Shown: piece after piece, positions 35,756 through 46,051 of the stretch
Numbering within the stretch: position 1 is the first letter of the stretch
Layout of the letters: each line of letters starts with the position of its first letter
Assembly (NCBI RefSeq): GCF_028023675.1
Contig: NZ_JAQIOZ010000011.1
Location: forward strand, 92,023 to 156,022
Source of the DNA: Primorskyibacter aestuariivivens
Lineage (GTDB): Bacteria; Pseudomonadota; Alphaproteobacteria; Rhodobacterales; Rhodobacteraceae
Reading direction: 5' to 3'
DNA: 64,000 bases
Notes under the pieces: model-generated
Databases searched by the model: none
What the model was told of the DNA's origin: nothing
The model's input: only the letters and a program-made list of their open reading frames with translations
Program-made: the position numbers and the translations under genes

Positions 35756-35834
35756 GGCTCACCCTTTCCTGTTACGGTCTCATATCAACGGGCATGGCCC
35801 CGGGCGGTCAAGACGACAAAATCGCAGCACCCCC

Positions 35835-35865
35835 TTGCGCTTCCAGTGACTGGAAGCCTTATACA
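35835..35865 (+). promoter_or_regulatory. CueR-type promoter/operator of copA
   Basis: A -35 element TTGCGC (35835-35840) and -10 element TATACA (35860-35865) are 19 bases apart. Between them is the perfect dyad CTTCCAG-TGA-CTGGAAG (35840-35856). The long spacer with central dyad is the hallmark of MerR-family activation by DNA untwisting, and the arms match known CueR sites. The regulator gene cueR lies downstream of copA. Confidence 0.88.
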
Positions 35866-35895
35866 GATCAAGAATCGCAAACAACGGACTGTACC

Positions 35896-38406
35896 ATGAC
35901 CGACCAGACCAAGATCACCCTGTCCATAGAAGGCATGTCCTGTGCCTCCTGCGTGGGGCGCGTGGACAAAGCGCTGGCGGCGCTGGAGGGCGTGAGTGAC
36001 GTGGCGGTCAACCTCGCGTCCGAAACGGCGCAAGTGAAATTGACGGACCCTCATATCCTTTCGGACGTCGTGAAAACGCTGGACAAGTTGGGCTATCCGG
36101 CGCGGCTGGGCCATGTCACGCTGACTGTGGCATCCATGTCCTGTGCCTCCTGCGTGGGGCGCGTGGACAAGGCGCTGGCGGCGCTGCCCGGGGTGGTGAA
36201 TGTCTCGGTCAACCTCGCCTCGGAAAGCGCGCAGGTCGATTTCCTTGACGGAGCGGTAACACCAAACGAGATCGCCGCAGCCGCGACCAGGGCAGGATAT
36301 CCCGCCGAGATCGCGACCGCCGACGCCACGCAAAACCGGGCAGAGCGAAAAGAGGAAGAGGCACAGGAAATCAAGCGCCGCGCCCTCATCGCCGCCGCGC
36401 TCGCGCTGCCGGTGTTCGCCATGGAAATGGGATCGCATCTGATCCCCGGCGTGCATATGCTGATCGAGCGGACCATCGGCACCCAGACCTCATGGATCAT
36501 CCAGTTCCTGCTCACCACGTTGGTGTTGATCGGGCCGGGCCGGGCGTTTTATACCAAGGGTCTCCCGGCGCTTTTCAAGGCCGCGCCGGATATGAACAGC
36601 CTTGTCGCCGTGGGCACGGGGGCTGCGTGGATCTATTCCGTTATTGCCACCTTCCTGCCCGGACTGCTGCCCGAGGGCGTGCGCGCGGTCTATTTCGAAG
36701 CCGCCGCCGTGATCGTGGTGCTGATCCTCGTGGGCCGCTGGCTGGAGGCGCGAGCCAAGGGCCGCACCGGCGCGGCGATCCAGTCGCTTCTGGGTCTGCA
36801 GGCTCAGACCGCCACGGTGCTGCGCGACGGGAAAAGCGCCGAGGTCGAGATCGACGCGCTGGCGGTAGGCGATCTTGTACTGGTGCGCCCCGGCGAACGT
36901 ATCCCGGTGGATGGTGAAGTGACCGAGGGCACGTCCAATGTGGACGAAAGCATGATCACCGGTGAGCCCGCGCCAGTATCGAAATCGACCGGCGATACCG
37001 TCACTGGCGGCACGGTGAATGGCAGCGGCAGCCTGAGCTTCCGCGTGACCCATGTGGGGGCCGACACCACGCTGGCGCGGATCATCCGCATGGTCGAAGA
37101 AGCGCAGGGCGCGAAACTGCCCATCCAAGGGTTGGTGGACCGCGTGACGCTGTGGTTTGTCCCGGCGGTGATGGCCATGGCCTTGCTTACGGTTGTTGTC
37201 TGGCTGCTGATCGGTCCCGATCCGGCATTGACGCTGGCACTGGTCGCCGGGGTGTCGGTGCTGATCATCGCCTGCCCCTGTGCCATGGGGCTGGCCACGC
37301 CCACCTCGATCATGGTGGGCACCGGGCGCGCGGCGGAAATGGGCGTGCTGTTCCGCAAGGGTGATGCGCTGCAGGCGCTGTCCGAGGTGGATGTGATCGC
37401 GCTGGACAAGACCGGCACCGTGACCGAAGGGCAACCGGCGCTGACCGATCTGGTGCTGGCGGACGGGTTTGAGCGGGGTGAGGTGCTGGCCGCAATTGCC
37501 GCTGTCGAGGCGCGTTCGGAACACCCGATTGCCGAGGCCATCCTGCGCGGCGCGCGCGATGAGGGGCTGAGCATCCCCAAGGCGACCGAGTTCCGTTCCG
37601 TCACCGGGCATGGCGTGGCCGCTTTGGTGGATGGGCGCGAGGTGCTGGTGGGCGCGGACCGGTTCATGACCCGCGAAGACATTGCTACCGACGTTCTGGC
37701 CGGTCAGGAACGCGCATTGGCCGAGAAAGGGCGTACTACGCTCTTCGCGGCCATTGACGGCCGGATCGCCGCCGTGATCGCCGTGGCCGACCCGGTCAAA
37801 GCCTCCAGCCGCGCTGCCATAGCTGCGCTCAAGGCGCGCGGTTTGGACGTGGCGATGATCACTGGCGACAAACGCGAAACGGCGCAGGCCATCGCCCGCG
37901 AAACCGGCATCGACCACGTGATCGCGGGCGTGTTGCCCGATGGCAAGGTCGCAGCGCTGGATGATCTGCGCGCGGGCGGGCGCAAGCTGGCCTTTGTAGG
38001 GGACGGCATTAATGACGCCCCGGCGCTGGCCCATGCAGATGTGGGCATTGCCATCGGCACCGGCACCGATGTTGCGATTGAAAGCGCCGATGTGGTGCTT
38101 ATGTCCGGGGACCTGCGCGGCGTGGTAAACGCGGTCGAGGTGTCGCGCCGCACGATGAGCAATATCCGCCAGAACCTTGGCTGGGCCTTTGGCTACAATA
38201 TCGCGCTGATCCCGGTGGCTGCCGGAGTTCTCTATCCTGCACTTGGGGTCCTTTTGTCGCCGGTCTTTGCCGCCGGAGCGATGGCACTATCGTCGGTTTC
38301 GGTCCTGAGCAACGCGCTGCGCCTGCGCGGCATCAAACCGGCCATGGATGAACGCAAACCGACACGGCCCGACTTGAGCCAAAGCGTCACCCAGCCCGCA
38401 GAATAG
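35896..38406 (+). CDS. copA: copper-exporting P1B-type ATPase
   Basis: 836 residues from the ATG at 35896; a longer frame would translate the promoter. Two N-terminal HMA domains have CxxC at Cys16/Cys19 and Cys83/Cys86. Eight membrane helices surround the transport motif Cys460-Pro-Cys462 ([13 protein letters not shown]). The phosphorylation site is Asp504 (DKTGTVTEG), with SEHPIAEAI and [14 protein letters not shown] in the ATP-binding and hinge regions. It exports Cu(I) from the cytoplasm. The two HMA modules share a 52-base block with one difference (35934-35985 and 36135-36186). Confidence 0.96.
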   Translation: MTDQTKITLSIEGMSCASCVGRVDKALAALEGVSDVAVNLASETAQVKLTDPHILSDVVKTLDKLGYPARLGHVTLTVASMSCASCVGRVDKALAALPGVVNVSVNLASESAQVDFLDGAVTPNEIAAAATRAGYPAEIATADATQNRAERKEEEAQEIKRRALIAAALALPVFAMEMGSHLIPGVHMLIERTIGTQTSWIIQFLLTTLVLIGPGRAFYTKGLPALFKAAPDMNSLVAVGTGAAWIYSVIATFLPGLLPEGVRAVYFEAAAVIVVLILVGRWLEARAKGRTGAAIQSLLGLQAQTATVLRDGKSAEVEIDALAVGDLVLVRPGERIPVDGEVTEGTSNVDESMITGEPAPVSKSTGDTVTGGTVNGSGSLSFRVTHVGADTTLARIIRMVEEAQGAKLPIQGLVDRVTLWFVPAVMAMALLTVVVWLLIGPDPALTLALVAGVSVLIIACPCAMGLATPTSIMVGTGRAAEMGVLFRKGDALQALSEVDVIALDKTGTVTEGQPALTDLVLADGFERGEVLAAIAAVEARSEHPIAEAILRGARDEGLSIPKATEFRSVTGHGVAALVDGREVLVGADRFMTREDIATDVLAGQERALAEKGRTTLFAAIDGRIAAVIAVADPVKASSRAAIAALKARGLDVAMITGDKRETAQAIARETGIDHVIAGVLPDGKVAALDDLRAGGRKLAFVGDGINDAPALAHADVGIAIGTGTDVAIESADVVLMSGDLRGVVNAVEVSRRTMSNIRQNLGWAFGYNIALIPVAAGVLYPALGVLLSPVFAAGAMALSSVSVLSNALRLRGIKPAMDERKPTRPDLSQSVTQPAE
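35934..36186 (+). repeat. direct repeat encoding the two CxxC metal sites of CopA
   Basis: The 52-base block at 35934-35985 recurs at 36135-36186 with one change (AAA to AAG for the same Lys), 201 bases apart. Flanking HMA sequence is less alike, so the block is recently duplicated or kept equal by gene conversion. Confidence 0.85.
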
Positions 38407-38415
38407 GAGAATGTG

Positions 38416-38805
38416 ATGAACATTGGAGAAGTGGCCCAACGGTCTGGCCTGCCTGCGAAAACCATCCGCTACTACGAAGAGATCGGGCTTGTCCGCCCGC
38501 TGCGCAGTTCCAATGGCTACCGAGCCTTCCGGGAGTCCGACATCCACAAGCTGAGCTTTCTGGGCCGCGCCCGCGCGCTCGGGTTTTCAATCGACGATTG
38601 TCGCACTTTGCTGGGTCTGTATGAGGATGAAAGCCGCGAAAGCGCGCAGGTCAAGGCCGTGGCGCAAGAGCATCTGGCCGCAATCGACGACAAGATCGCA
38701 CAGCTCAAATCCATGCGCGAAACCCTGTCAGAACTGGTGCACGCCTGTCACGGGGATGATCGCCCCGACTGTCCGATCCTCAGCGATCTTGCCGGCGCGG
38801 ACTAG
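38416..38805 (+). CDS. cueR: MerR-family copper-responsive regulator
   Basis: 129 residues from the ATG at 38416, with AGGAGA 5 bases upstream. The MerR winged helix is MNIGEVAQRSGLPAKTIRYYEEIGLV. The dimer helix leads to the Cu(I) loop Cys111-HGDDRPD-Cys119, the same seven-residue spacing as E. coli CueR. It should activate copA at the 19-base-spacer promoter at 35835-35865. It begins nine bases after the copA stop, giving autoregulation if co-transcribed. Confidence 0.95.
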   Translation: MNIGEVAQRSGLPAKTIRYYEEIGLVRPLRSSNGYRAFRESDIHKLSFLGRARALGFSIDDCRTLLGLYEDESRESAQVKAVAQEHLAAIDDKIAQLKSMRETLSELVHACHGDDRPDCPILSDLAGAD

Positions 38806-38817
38806 GCGCATCGCAGA

Positions 38818-39516
38818 TCAGTCGATCCGGCGCAGCAGCAACTGGTTGCCCGCACCTTTCTTGGTCTCAAACACTTTCAGATCGGCCACCAGATCGCTCA
38901 GTTTACGCTTGCCGTAGCTGCGCGTGTCGAAATCCGGGTTGGCGGCGGTGATGAACTGGCCAATCTGGCCCAGCGTGTACCACTCGTCCTCTTGTTCGAT
39001 CCCATCCATCGCCGTGAAGATCAGGTTGCGCGCCTCTTCCAGCGATTTGCCGCTGGCCTTCTTGCGAGTCTCTGGTTCACCGCCGATATTTTCAAGGAAA
39101 ATGAATCGCTTGCAGGCCTTGCGGAAGGCATCGGGCGTTTTCTGCATGCCCATGCCAAACACATCCAGCCCCTGTTCACGGATACGGCTGGCGAGGCGGG
39201 TGAAATCGCTGTCGGAGCTGACCAGCACAAAGCCGTCGAAGCGACCGGAATGCATCAGGTCCATCGCGTCGATCACCAGCGCGATATCACTGGCGTTCTT
39301 GCCCACGGTATTGGCGGGCTGGTGATGCGGGACAAGGCCAAACTCGGCTTGCACCCGGGACCAGCCGGCCATCTGCTGGGACGAGAAATCACCGTAACAG
39401 CGGCGCACCGAGGCTTCGCCCAGCGTCGCAATCTCGTCAAAGATCGCCTTGGTGTATTTCGGAGAGGTGTTGTCCGCGTCAATCAGCACGGCCAGGAGCT
39501 TGGGTATATCAGTCAT
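38818..39516 (-). CDS. NYN-domain ribonuclease-like protein with C-terminal LOTUS/OST-HTH
   Basis: 232 residues. The NYN/PIN-like part has acidic catalytic positions in LAVLIDADNTSP, GKNASDIALVIDAMDLMH and FVLVSSDSDFTRLASRI (LabA type). Residues about 160-232 form an OST-HTH/LOTUS domain (YTLGQIGQFITAANPDF, then SYGKRKLSDLVADL). The architecture suggests a structured-RNA-guided RNA cleavage or turnover factor. It is convergent with cueR, 12 bases apart, and shows no link to copper. Confidence 0.88.
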   Translation of the reverse strand: MTDIPKLLAVLIDADNTSPKYTKAIFDEIATLGEASVRRCYGDFSSQQMAGWSRVQAEFGLVPHHQPANTVGKNASDIALVIDAMDLMHSGRFDGFVLVSSDSDFTRLASRIREQGLDVFGMGMQKTPDAFRKACKRFIFLENIGGEPETRKKASGKSLEEARNLIFTAMDGIEQEDEWYTLGQIGQFITAANPDFDTRSYGKRKLSDLVADLKVFETKKGAGNQLLLRRID

Positions 39517-39546
39517 GCCTCACCATGACCGCCGCACTGCAGAAGG

Positions 39547-40041
39547 TCAAACCAAAGCGCGAAACATCACCAGCGCGTCGACATATCCCTCGACCGGATG
39601 ATGAAACGCGCCGGGCAGGCGCCCGACGATGTCGAACTCCGCGCGCCGCCATGTCTCGATGGCGCGAGAGTTGGTGGCCACGACGAAATTATACTGCATC
39701 CCGCGGTAACCCTGCCGCCGGGCCTCCTCCAGCGAGGCGGCCAGCATCGCGCGTGCCACGCCGCGCCCGCGCGCCTGTGGCTTGGTGCAATAGCCTGCGT
39801 TGCAGATATGCGCGCCATTGCCGGTCTGGTTGGGACGCAGATACCAGCAACCGAGCGCTTGCCCCGCGTCCTCGGCAATCCAGACCTGCGCCGTATCAGG
39901 CCAGAAATAGGCCAGCGCGCCGGTTTTGCCCCCGTCAGGCGGGGCGCAGAAGGTATCCCCGGCCTCGACCGCCGGTTTCAGAATCTCCCAGATCAGATCC
40001 TCGTCAACGCCCCGTTGCGCCACGCGCATCTCAACGACCAT
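39547..40041 (-). CDS. GNAT family N-acetyltransferase
   Basis: 164 residues from the ATG at 40041; another ATG seven codons upstream is possible. The acetyl-CoA loop QARGRGVARAMLAASLEEAR, preceded by ICNAGYCTKP, and the C-terminal SRAIETWRRAEFDIVG are typical of GNAT. The acceptor is unknown. It begins 30 bases from the start of the NYN gene on the same strand. Confidence 0.88.
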   Translation of the reverse strand: MVVEMRVAQRGVDEDLIWEILKPAVEAGDTFCAPPDGGKTGALAYFWPDTAQVWIAEDAGQALGCWYLRPNQTGNGAHICNAGYCTKPQARGRGVARAMLAASLEEARRQGYRGMQYNFVVATNSRAIETWRRAEFDIVGRLPGAFHHPVEGYVDALVMFRALV

Positions 40042-40162
40042 GCTCTTCACTTTCCTCTGCATGCCGACACGTCCTGCCAGCGGTGCAATTCGGGCACGAC
40101 GGAGGCAACGTCAAAGAATAGACCGCTTGCGCCATGCATGGAAGGTAGCGCGGTGCGCGACG

Positions 40163-40372
40163 TCAGGATCCGTTGGGTTCGGCGCCCCCCTCCTGAAGCG
40201 CTTCAATCATGGCGAAGACGCGCAGGGGAGCCGGACGCGCGAAATCGCACCGCGCCAGATGCGCGTTCAACGTATTGCCATCGCGGATAGGGGCCCAGCT
40301 CCAGGTATCGGCTTGCGCCTCGGTGCTCCAGACAGCGGCGAAGGTTACGGCGGAAAGGATAAGCGTCTTCAT
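40163..40372 (-). CDS. small exported protein of unknown function
   Basis: 69 residues. Signal peptide MKTLILSAVTFAAVWSTEAQA, then a short mature part (DTWSWAPIRDGNTLNAHLAR) with one cysteine. The ribosome site AAGGAGG with 5-base spacing is one of the best in the window, which is the main reason to accept the gene. No family recognised. It is divergent from the broken regulator gene at 40503. Confidence 0.6.
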   Translation of the reverse strand: MKTLILSAVTFAAVWSTEAQADTWSWAPIRDGNTLNAHLARCDFARPAPLRVFAMIEALQEGGAEPNGS

Positions 40373-40502
40373 AATGTCCTCCTTGGGAAAGCTCAGAAAT
40401 CGGCAAAGGGTTGTGTTTTTCTGCTACACTTGCCTTGTCCGAACCGTCGCTTGGAGTGGCCTCAAATGTCCTGAAACCGGGCTCGAAAAGTTCTGAAGAA
40501 AA

Positions 40503-42155
40503 ATGAAATCCGAATTAATTAATGAAAATCAAATTGTTACAATTGGAGCCCGTCAACTGAGATTTGGCCTGAGGACCGGCGTACTGACAACGGAGGACGG
40601 CAAAAACTGCACGCTGCGCGCGCAATCAGCGCAGGTGCTCGCGGTTCTGGCCGCCCATCCGAACCGGCCTGTGTCCAAGGACGATCTGTTTGACGCTGTC
40701 TGGCCGGGGTTGTCCGTCACCGATGACAGCCTGACCCAATGCATCGCCGATATCCGCAAGGCAATCGGTGACAGCAAACGCACCACGCTGCGCACCATCC
40801 CGAAAACCGGCTACCAACTCGTGGTCGCAGACCCCCCGCAATCTGCGGCAACTCGCCCCCCTCTGCCCAACCGCCGCATCGCTTGGGTCGGTGCCCTTGT
40901 ACTTTTGCTGATCACCGGTTTCGCAGCCTTGAACCCGCTGAAGACCGGCCCCGCCAAACTGTCCGGACAGACCGATCCGTCGATCATTGTCCTGCCCTTA
41001 GAAGACCTGTCGCCGAACGGCGATCTGGCGCATTTTGCCGATGGCATGACCGAGGATCTGATCACGGGCCTGTCCCGCTGGGAAGAATAGCAAATCGTTA
41101 ATCGCAGCACGGCGATGAGCTTCAAGGGCGGCAATCTGGATGCCCGCGAGATTGCCCGGCGCACAGGGTCCCAGTACATTCGGGAAGGCTCGATCCGGCG
41201 GATCGACGACACCCTGCGCGCAACGGCGCAGCTTGTCGACGGGACCACGGGGCACAATCTCTGGGCAGATCAATATGACGAAACCGGTAACGATATCCTG
41301 GCCATCCATGACGGTATCATCCGGCGGATCGAACAAAGCCTTGTCGGCAATACCGGCGAAATCCGGGCCGAAGAGCAGCGCAAATCCTGGTCACAAGCGG
41401 CAACCACGCTCGACGAGTATGATTATTACCTGCGCAGACATTCGATTTTTTATGAATTCTCCCCCGACGCGATGGTCCGTGCGCTGGCGATCTGGAACGA
41501 AGGTCTTGCCCGCTGTCCCGGGTCAGGTCACCTGAAGATCAAATTGGGCTGGGGGCGCACATTGTGCAACCAGATGTCCTGCGCCGCCGGTCCCTTCGAT
41601 TTCGAGGAAATCCGGCGTATCCTGAACGAAGGGCTTGCCGATCCCGCCCTGCCGCTGATCGGCTATCGCCACGGCTTGTGGCTGCTTGCGTCTCAGGCCT
41701 CTGAAAACTTCGAAACGCAGACAGTCATTGCAACTACACGAGAACTGGCAGAGAACTTTCCGTCGGATGTTGAGGGGCTGATGCGCTCGGTCAACTATTT
41801 GACACGCCTCGGGGCCTTGGAGGAAGCCGGGCGGCTGCTGGAACTGGCCGAACCGCTCAATCTGCGCCCGATGCCGTATTTCTATTCGGAAGCGGCCTAC
41901 TACCACTATGTGCGTGACGATTGTGCCGCAGCCCGACCTTTCCTAGATGTTGGCGGCTTCCCCGAAGACCGGCTGGTCCGCGCGGGTTGTTTCGTGGAGT
42001 TCGGGCAGCTTGACCGCGCCAGGACGGAGATGAGGCGCGCCGAGCAGAGATTCGGCATTCGCAGCGCCAAGGATTTCCCGGTCGATCTAGCCAGTGTCCC
42101 AGAGGTCAGAGCGCGTCTTGAAGCGCAACTCGCCAAGGTCGGCTGGCCAGAGTAA
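40503..42155 (+). pseudogene. winged-helix / TolB-N / TPR regulator split by an in-frame TAG
   Basis: One 550-codon frame is interrupted by a single TAG at 41088-41090; both halves are in the same frame. Residues 1-100 are an OmpR/CadC-type winged helix (FDAVWPGLSVTDDSLTQCIA, TLRTIPKTGYQLVV). A membrane helix follows at about 124-143 (IAWVGALVLLLITGFAAL). Then comes the TolB-like domain SIIVLPLEDLSPNGD and FADGMTEDLITGLSRWEE, stop, then QIVNRSTAMSFKGG and GSQYIREGSIRR. A C-terminal TPR-like region ends the protein. The stop falls inside the TolB-like domain, where homologues run on without a break. It is a likely nonsense mutant, a sequencing error or, less likely, a read-through gene. Confidence 0.82.
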
Positions 42156-42225
42156 TCCTGCAAAATGAAACGGCGCCGCTCCCGCGACGCCGCTTACCTG
42201 GCTCATAGAACCTCCCGTAGCGTAG

Positions 42226-42246
42226 GGTGCGCCTTCACGGCGCACC
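42226..42246 (+). repeat. REP-like hairpin, copy 3
   Basis: Arms GGTGCGCC and GGCGCACC with loop TTCAC, immediately preceded by GTAG (42222-42225). It lies between the convergent broken regulator and formaldehyde dehydrogenase genes. Confidence 0.75.
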
Positions 42247-42251
42247 GCCGC

Positions 42252-43364
<1,113 letters not shown>

Positions 43365-43474
43365 ATCAATCTCCCTGTTCGCTTTGTTTGCCACGACCCT
43401 GCGGCAAAGGCCGCGCCGGATCAAGAGCGGCAACGACAGATCGCGTCCCGAAAAAGACTGCCGCACAGGCGTAG

Positions 43475-43494
43475 GGTGGGCAGTCCTGCCCACC
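43475..43494 (+). repeat. REP-like hairpin, copy 4
   Basis: Arms GGTGGGCA and TGCCCACC with loop GTCC, preceded by GTAG (43471-43474). It lies between frmA and the cytochrome gene and is nearly the reverse complement of the copy at 24539-24558. Confidence 0.72.
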
Positions 43495-43508
43495 GCCCCC
43501 GCCGGGGA

Positions 43509-43943
43509 TTACTTGTCCAGCCGGTAGTCTTCGTGACAGCCAGAGCACGACTGTCCCACGGCACCGAGACCGGCGCGCACCCCGTCGAGCGATCCGGTGT
43601 CGAGCGCGGCAACCGCGTTTTCCAGCGCGCGGGCGTCTGAGACAAACCCGTCCCAATCGCTCCAGATCACCGGCAACGCCTCGGACTTGGGATCGGTTTC
43701 CGGCGCTTCGAATTCCGCCGTGACCTTGGCCGCCTCTTCGATCAGCGCCGTTCTGGCCGCCGCGGCACGATCCGCGTCATAGGCCGTTTTGCCCTTGGCC
43801 ATATCACCCAGCACCTTGACCTGTTCGGCCAGCGCCTTCATTCCGTCCATACGCTCAAGCACGGTTTTGTTCTTTACGCCCGTATGGGCAAGAGCGGCGC
43901 CCGTGCCAGCCAGCACAACCATGATCGCCAATGTTTTCTTCAT
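43509..43943 (-). CDS. cytochrome c'/c556-type monoheme protein
   Basis: 144 residues. A signal peptide (MKKTLAIMVVLAGTGAALA) leads to a four-helix protein whose only heme site is C-terminal, Cys133-SG-Cys136-His137 (QSCSGCHEDYRLDK), the arrangement of cytochrome c'/c556. A Met in the first helix (VLERMDGMKAL) could be the second ligand in c556-type proteins. It is encoded 144 bases upstream of frmA on the same strand. A link to formaldehyde oxidation is possible but a REP hairpin separates them. Confidence 0.9.
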   Translation of the reverse strand: MKKTLAIMVVLAGTGAALAHTGVKNKTVLERMDGMKALAEQVKVLGDMAKGKTAYDADRAAAARTALIEEAAKVTAEFEAPETDPKSEALPVIWSDWDGFVSDARALENAVAALDTGSLDGVRAGLGAVGQSCSGCHEDYRLDK

Positions 43944-44122
43944 GTCGCGTCCCTTTGAGAATATCCCGATCAACGTGCCAAATCCCCTCCCGGAACCCAA
44001 GTCACGATTTTGCGGGGAACCCATGGCGCAATCTCCCCTTGGGCAGGCATGGCACCACAGCATAGCATGTCGTGCCATGCCTGCCTCGCCACTGGCTTCA
44101 TGTTGTATCCGGAGTATTTTCC

Positions 44123-44422
44123 ATGTTTCTGCCCGTTCGATTGGCTGTTGCCGCGCTTGTGTCTGCTCCACTTGGCGCCTGCCTGCCAGCCCAGCAGGGG
44201 AATGGCCCGGCATCATATGCTTCACCGGGCAGCGCCGCGCCCCTGTGCACACCGGGCATCTGGAGCCACCTCAAGGGCAAGCCACGCGAAGCCGCGGATG
44301 CCGTGCCTGCGCCCATGCGCGTGATTGGCCCGGATGACGTGATGACCATGGACCACAACCCGTCGCGCACGAATATTGCCGTAGATCACGGCGGGACCAT
44401 CGTCCGGGTCTTCTGCGGCTGA
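44123..44422 (+). CDS. peptidase inhibitor I78 family lipoprotein
   Basis: 99 residues from the ATG at 44123, with GGAG upstream. A lipoprotein signal with lipobox LGAC leads to a small domain. It opens CTPGIWSHLKGKP and ends PMRVIGPDDVMTMDHNPSRTN with IAVDHGGTIVRVFCG, the I78 core whose two cysteines form a disulfide. I78 proteins inhibit serine proteases and are common periplasmic proteins in Rhodobacteraceae. Confidence 0.88.
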   Translation: MFLPVRLAVAALVSAPLGACLPAQQGNGPASYASPGSAAPLCTPGIWSHLKGKPREAADAVPAPMRVIGPDDVMTMDHNPSRTNIAVDHGGTIVRVFCG

Positions 44423-44442
44423 TCGCACCGACGGCTTCGCGC

Positions 44443-46041
44443 CTAGTTGAACTCCCGGAGCACGCGGCCCGCATTGGTATCGGTCCGCTGCCCGTCCCGC
44501 ATGGACAATTGCCCATTCACCAGCACATGCGCAACGCCGCTGGCATAGCGCCGCGGGTGTTTGGCGGTGGCGTTGCTGGCGATGTTGGCCGGATCAAAGA
44601 CGCAAATATCGGCATGGAAGCCCGGTTTGAGCTTGCCCCGGTCGGGCAAGCCAAGCCGCTTGGCGGGGATAGACGTGATCTTGCGCAGCCCCTCGGGCAG
44701 CGACAGGATCTGCCGGTCGCGCACGTAATATTGCAGGAAACGCGCCGCCCAGCCATAGCCCGACAGCGATCCGATATGATCTTTGAGCACCCCGTCATTG
44801 GCAATGGCCACGGTGTCCGAGATCACCGCGCATTCGGGCTGTTCCAGACACAGGTCCACGTCAGAATCGCGAAAGCTCTTGGAGGACCACATGCAGCCCA
44901 TCAGGTTGTCACCCTCTTCCAGAAGGATATCGAGCACCACGTCATAGGGGTGGCAATTGCGCATGCGCCCGATCTCGGCAAAGTCCGCGCCCACGATATC
45001 CTTGTTCACCGTGGCGTTGAGCAGGACGATATCCTCCCATTTCCCGGCCTTCACGATCAGCCACATGGGTTTGGGATTGGCCTTGATCTTTTCGCGCATC
45101 TCGGGATCGGCGAGGCGTTTGAGCACATCCTCGATGCTGCCCGCCTGCGCCCATTTCGGCAGGATCGCCGCCATCAGCGTGTGGTTCCAGTCATGCGGGA
45201 TCACGTCAAAGGCGATGTCGACATCGTGCCGCCGGGCCAGCTCGATCATTTCCAGCGTGTGGTTCATGGCATAATCCGGCGCGCCGAACTTGGGCTGGAT
45301 ATGGCTGATCTGCAGCTTGGTGCCTGATTGGCGGGCGGTTGCGATGGCCTCGGCAAAGCCCAGATCATACTCGGTGTCGCGATTGCGCACATGGGTCGCA
45401 TAAAGCCGCCCGTGGCTGGCTGCGACCTCGCACATGGGCACCAGATGGTCAGGCGCAGCGAGACTGCCGGGGAAGTATTCCAACCCAGAGGAAAAGCCCC
45501 CCGCCCCCTCTTCCATGCATTGATCGACCAGCTTTGCCATTTTGGCGATGTCCTCGGGCTCGCCCGGGTCAAGCTCGTCGCCCATGACCGCGCGATGGAT
45601 CGTGCCGTGACCGACAAAGGCCATGACATTCACGCCCAGCGCGCTTTCATCCAGCGCGTCGAGATATTCGCCAAAGCCCAGCCACGTCTTGTGCCTGGCC
45701 TTGTCGGTGTACCACGGCGCGACCTTGCGGATCGCGTCATGGGACAAGACCGGGGCGCAGCTGATCCCGCATTGGCCGATCACCTCGGTGGTGACGCCCT
45801 GATGCACCTGGCTCTCAGCGCGCCCGTCGGCGATAAGGGTAAAGTCGGAATGGGTGTGCATGTCGATAAAGCCGGGCGACACGACCAGCCCCGATACGTC
45901 AATCACTTGGGCAGCGTCCTCGGTCGGGATATCCGCCGCGATCTCGGTGATCATGCCGTCCGCGATGCCGACATCTCCGATATAGCCCGGGGTTCCGCAA
46001 CCATCATGCACTTCGCCGCCCTTGAGGATCAGATCGAACAT
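44443..46041 (-). CDS. N-acyl-D-amino-acid deacylase (D-aminoacylase)
   Basis: 532 residues from MFDLILKGGEVHDG, with AAGGAAGG upstream. Amidohydrolase features: metal site GFIDMHTHSDFTL, the D-aminoacylase Cys in GQCGISCAPV, HVRNRDTEYDLGF, HIQPKF and the late Asp region. The length fits D-aminoacylases. It would remove the acyl group from N-acyl-D-amino acids in the cytoplasm. It starts upstream of nothing but follows the TRAP permease genes on the same strand with 10 bases between, so it is the downstream gene of a transport operon and its substrate probably enters through that transporter. Confidence 0.9.
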   Translation of the reverse strand: MFDLILKGGEVHDGCGTPGYIGDVGIADGMITEIAADIPTEDAAQVIDVSGLVVSPGFIDMHTHSDFTLIADGRAESQVHQGVTTEVIGQCGISCAPVLSHDAIRKVAPWYTDKARHKTWLGFGEYLDALDESALGVNVMAFVGHGTIHRAVMGDELDPGEPEDIAKMAKLVDQCMEEGAGGFSSGLEYFPGSLAAPDHLVPMCEVAASHGRLYATHVRNRDTEYDLGFAEAIATARQSGTKLQISHIQPKFGAPDYAMNHTLEMIELARRHDVDIAFDVIPHDWNHTLMAAILPKWAQAGSIEDVLKRLADPEMREKIKANPKPMWLIVKAGKWEDIVLLNATVNKDIVGADFAEIGRMRNCHPYDVVLDILLEEGDNLMGCMWSSKSFRDSDVDLCLEQPECAVISDTVAIANDGVLKDHIGSLSGYGWAARFLQYYVRDRQILSLPEGLRKITSIPAKRLGLPDRGKLKPGFHADICVFDPANIASNATAKHPRRYASGVAHVLVNGQLSMRDGQRTDTNAGRVLREFN

Positions 46042-46051
46042 GGTGCCTTCC

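Noticed and set aside
35538..35762. 74-residue minus-strand frame over the CopZ-like gene
   Set aside because: Shadow in another frame of the HMA domain gene, which has the metal motif and a good ribosome site.
40503..42155. TAG as a pyrrolysine codon
   Set aside because: No Pyl machinery or methylamine methyltransferase genes are in view, and the affected protein is a regulator.
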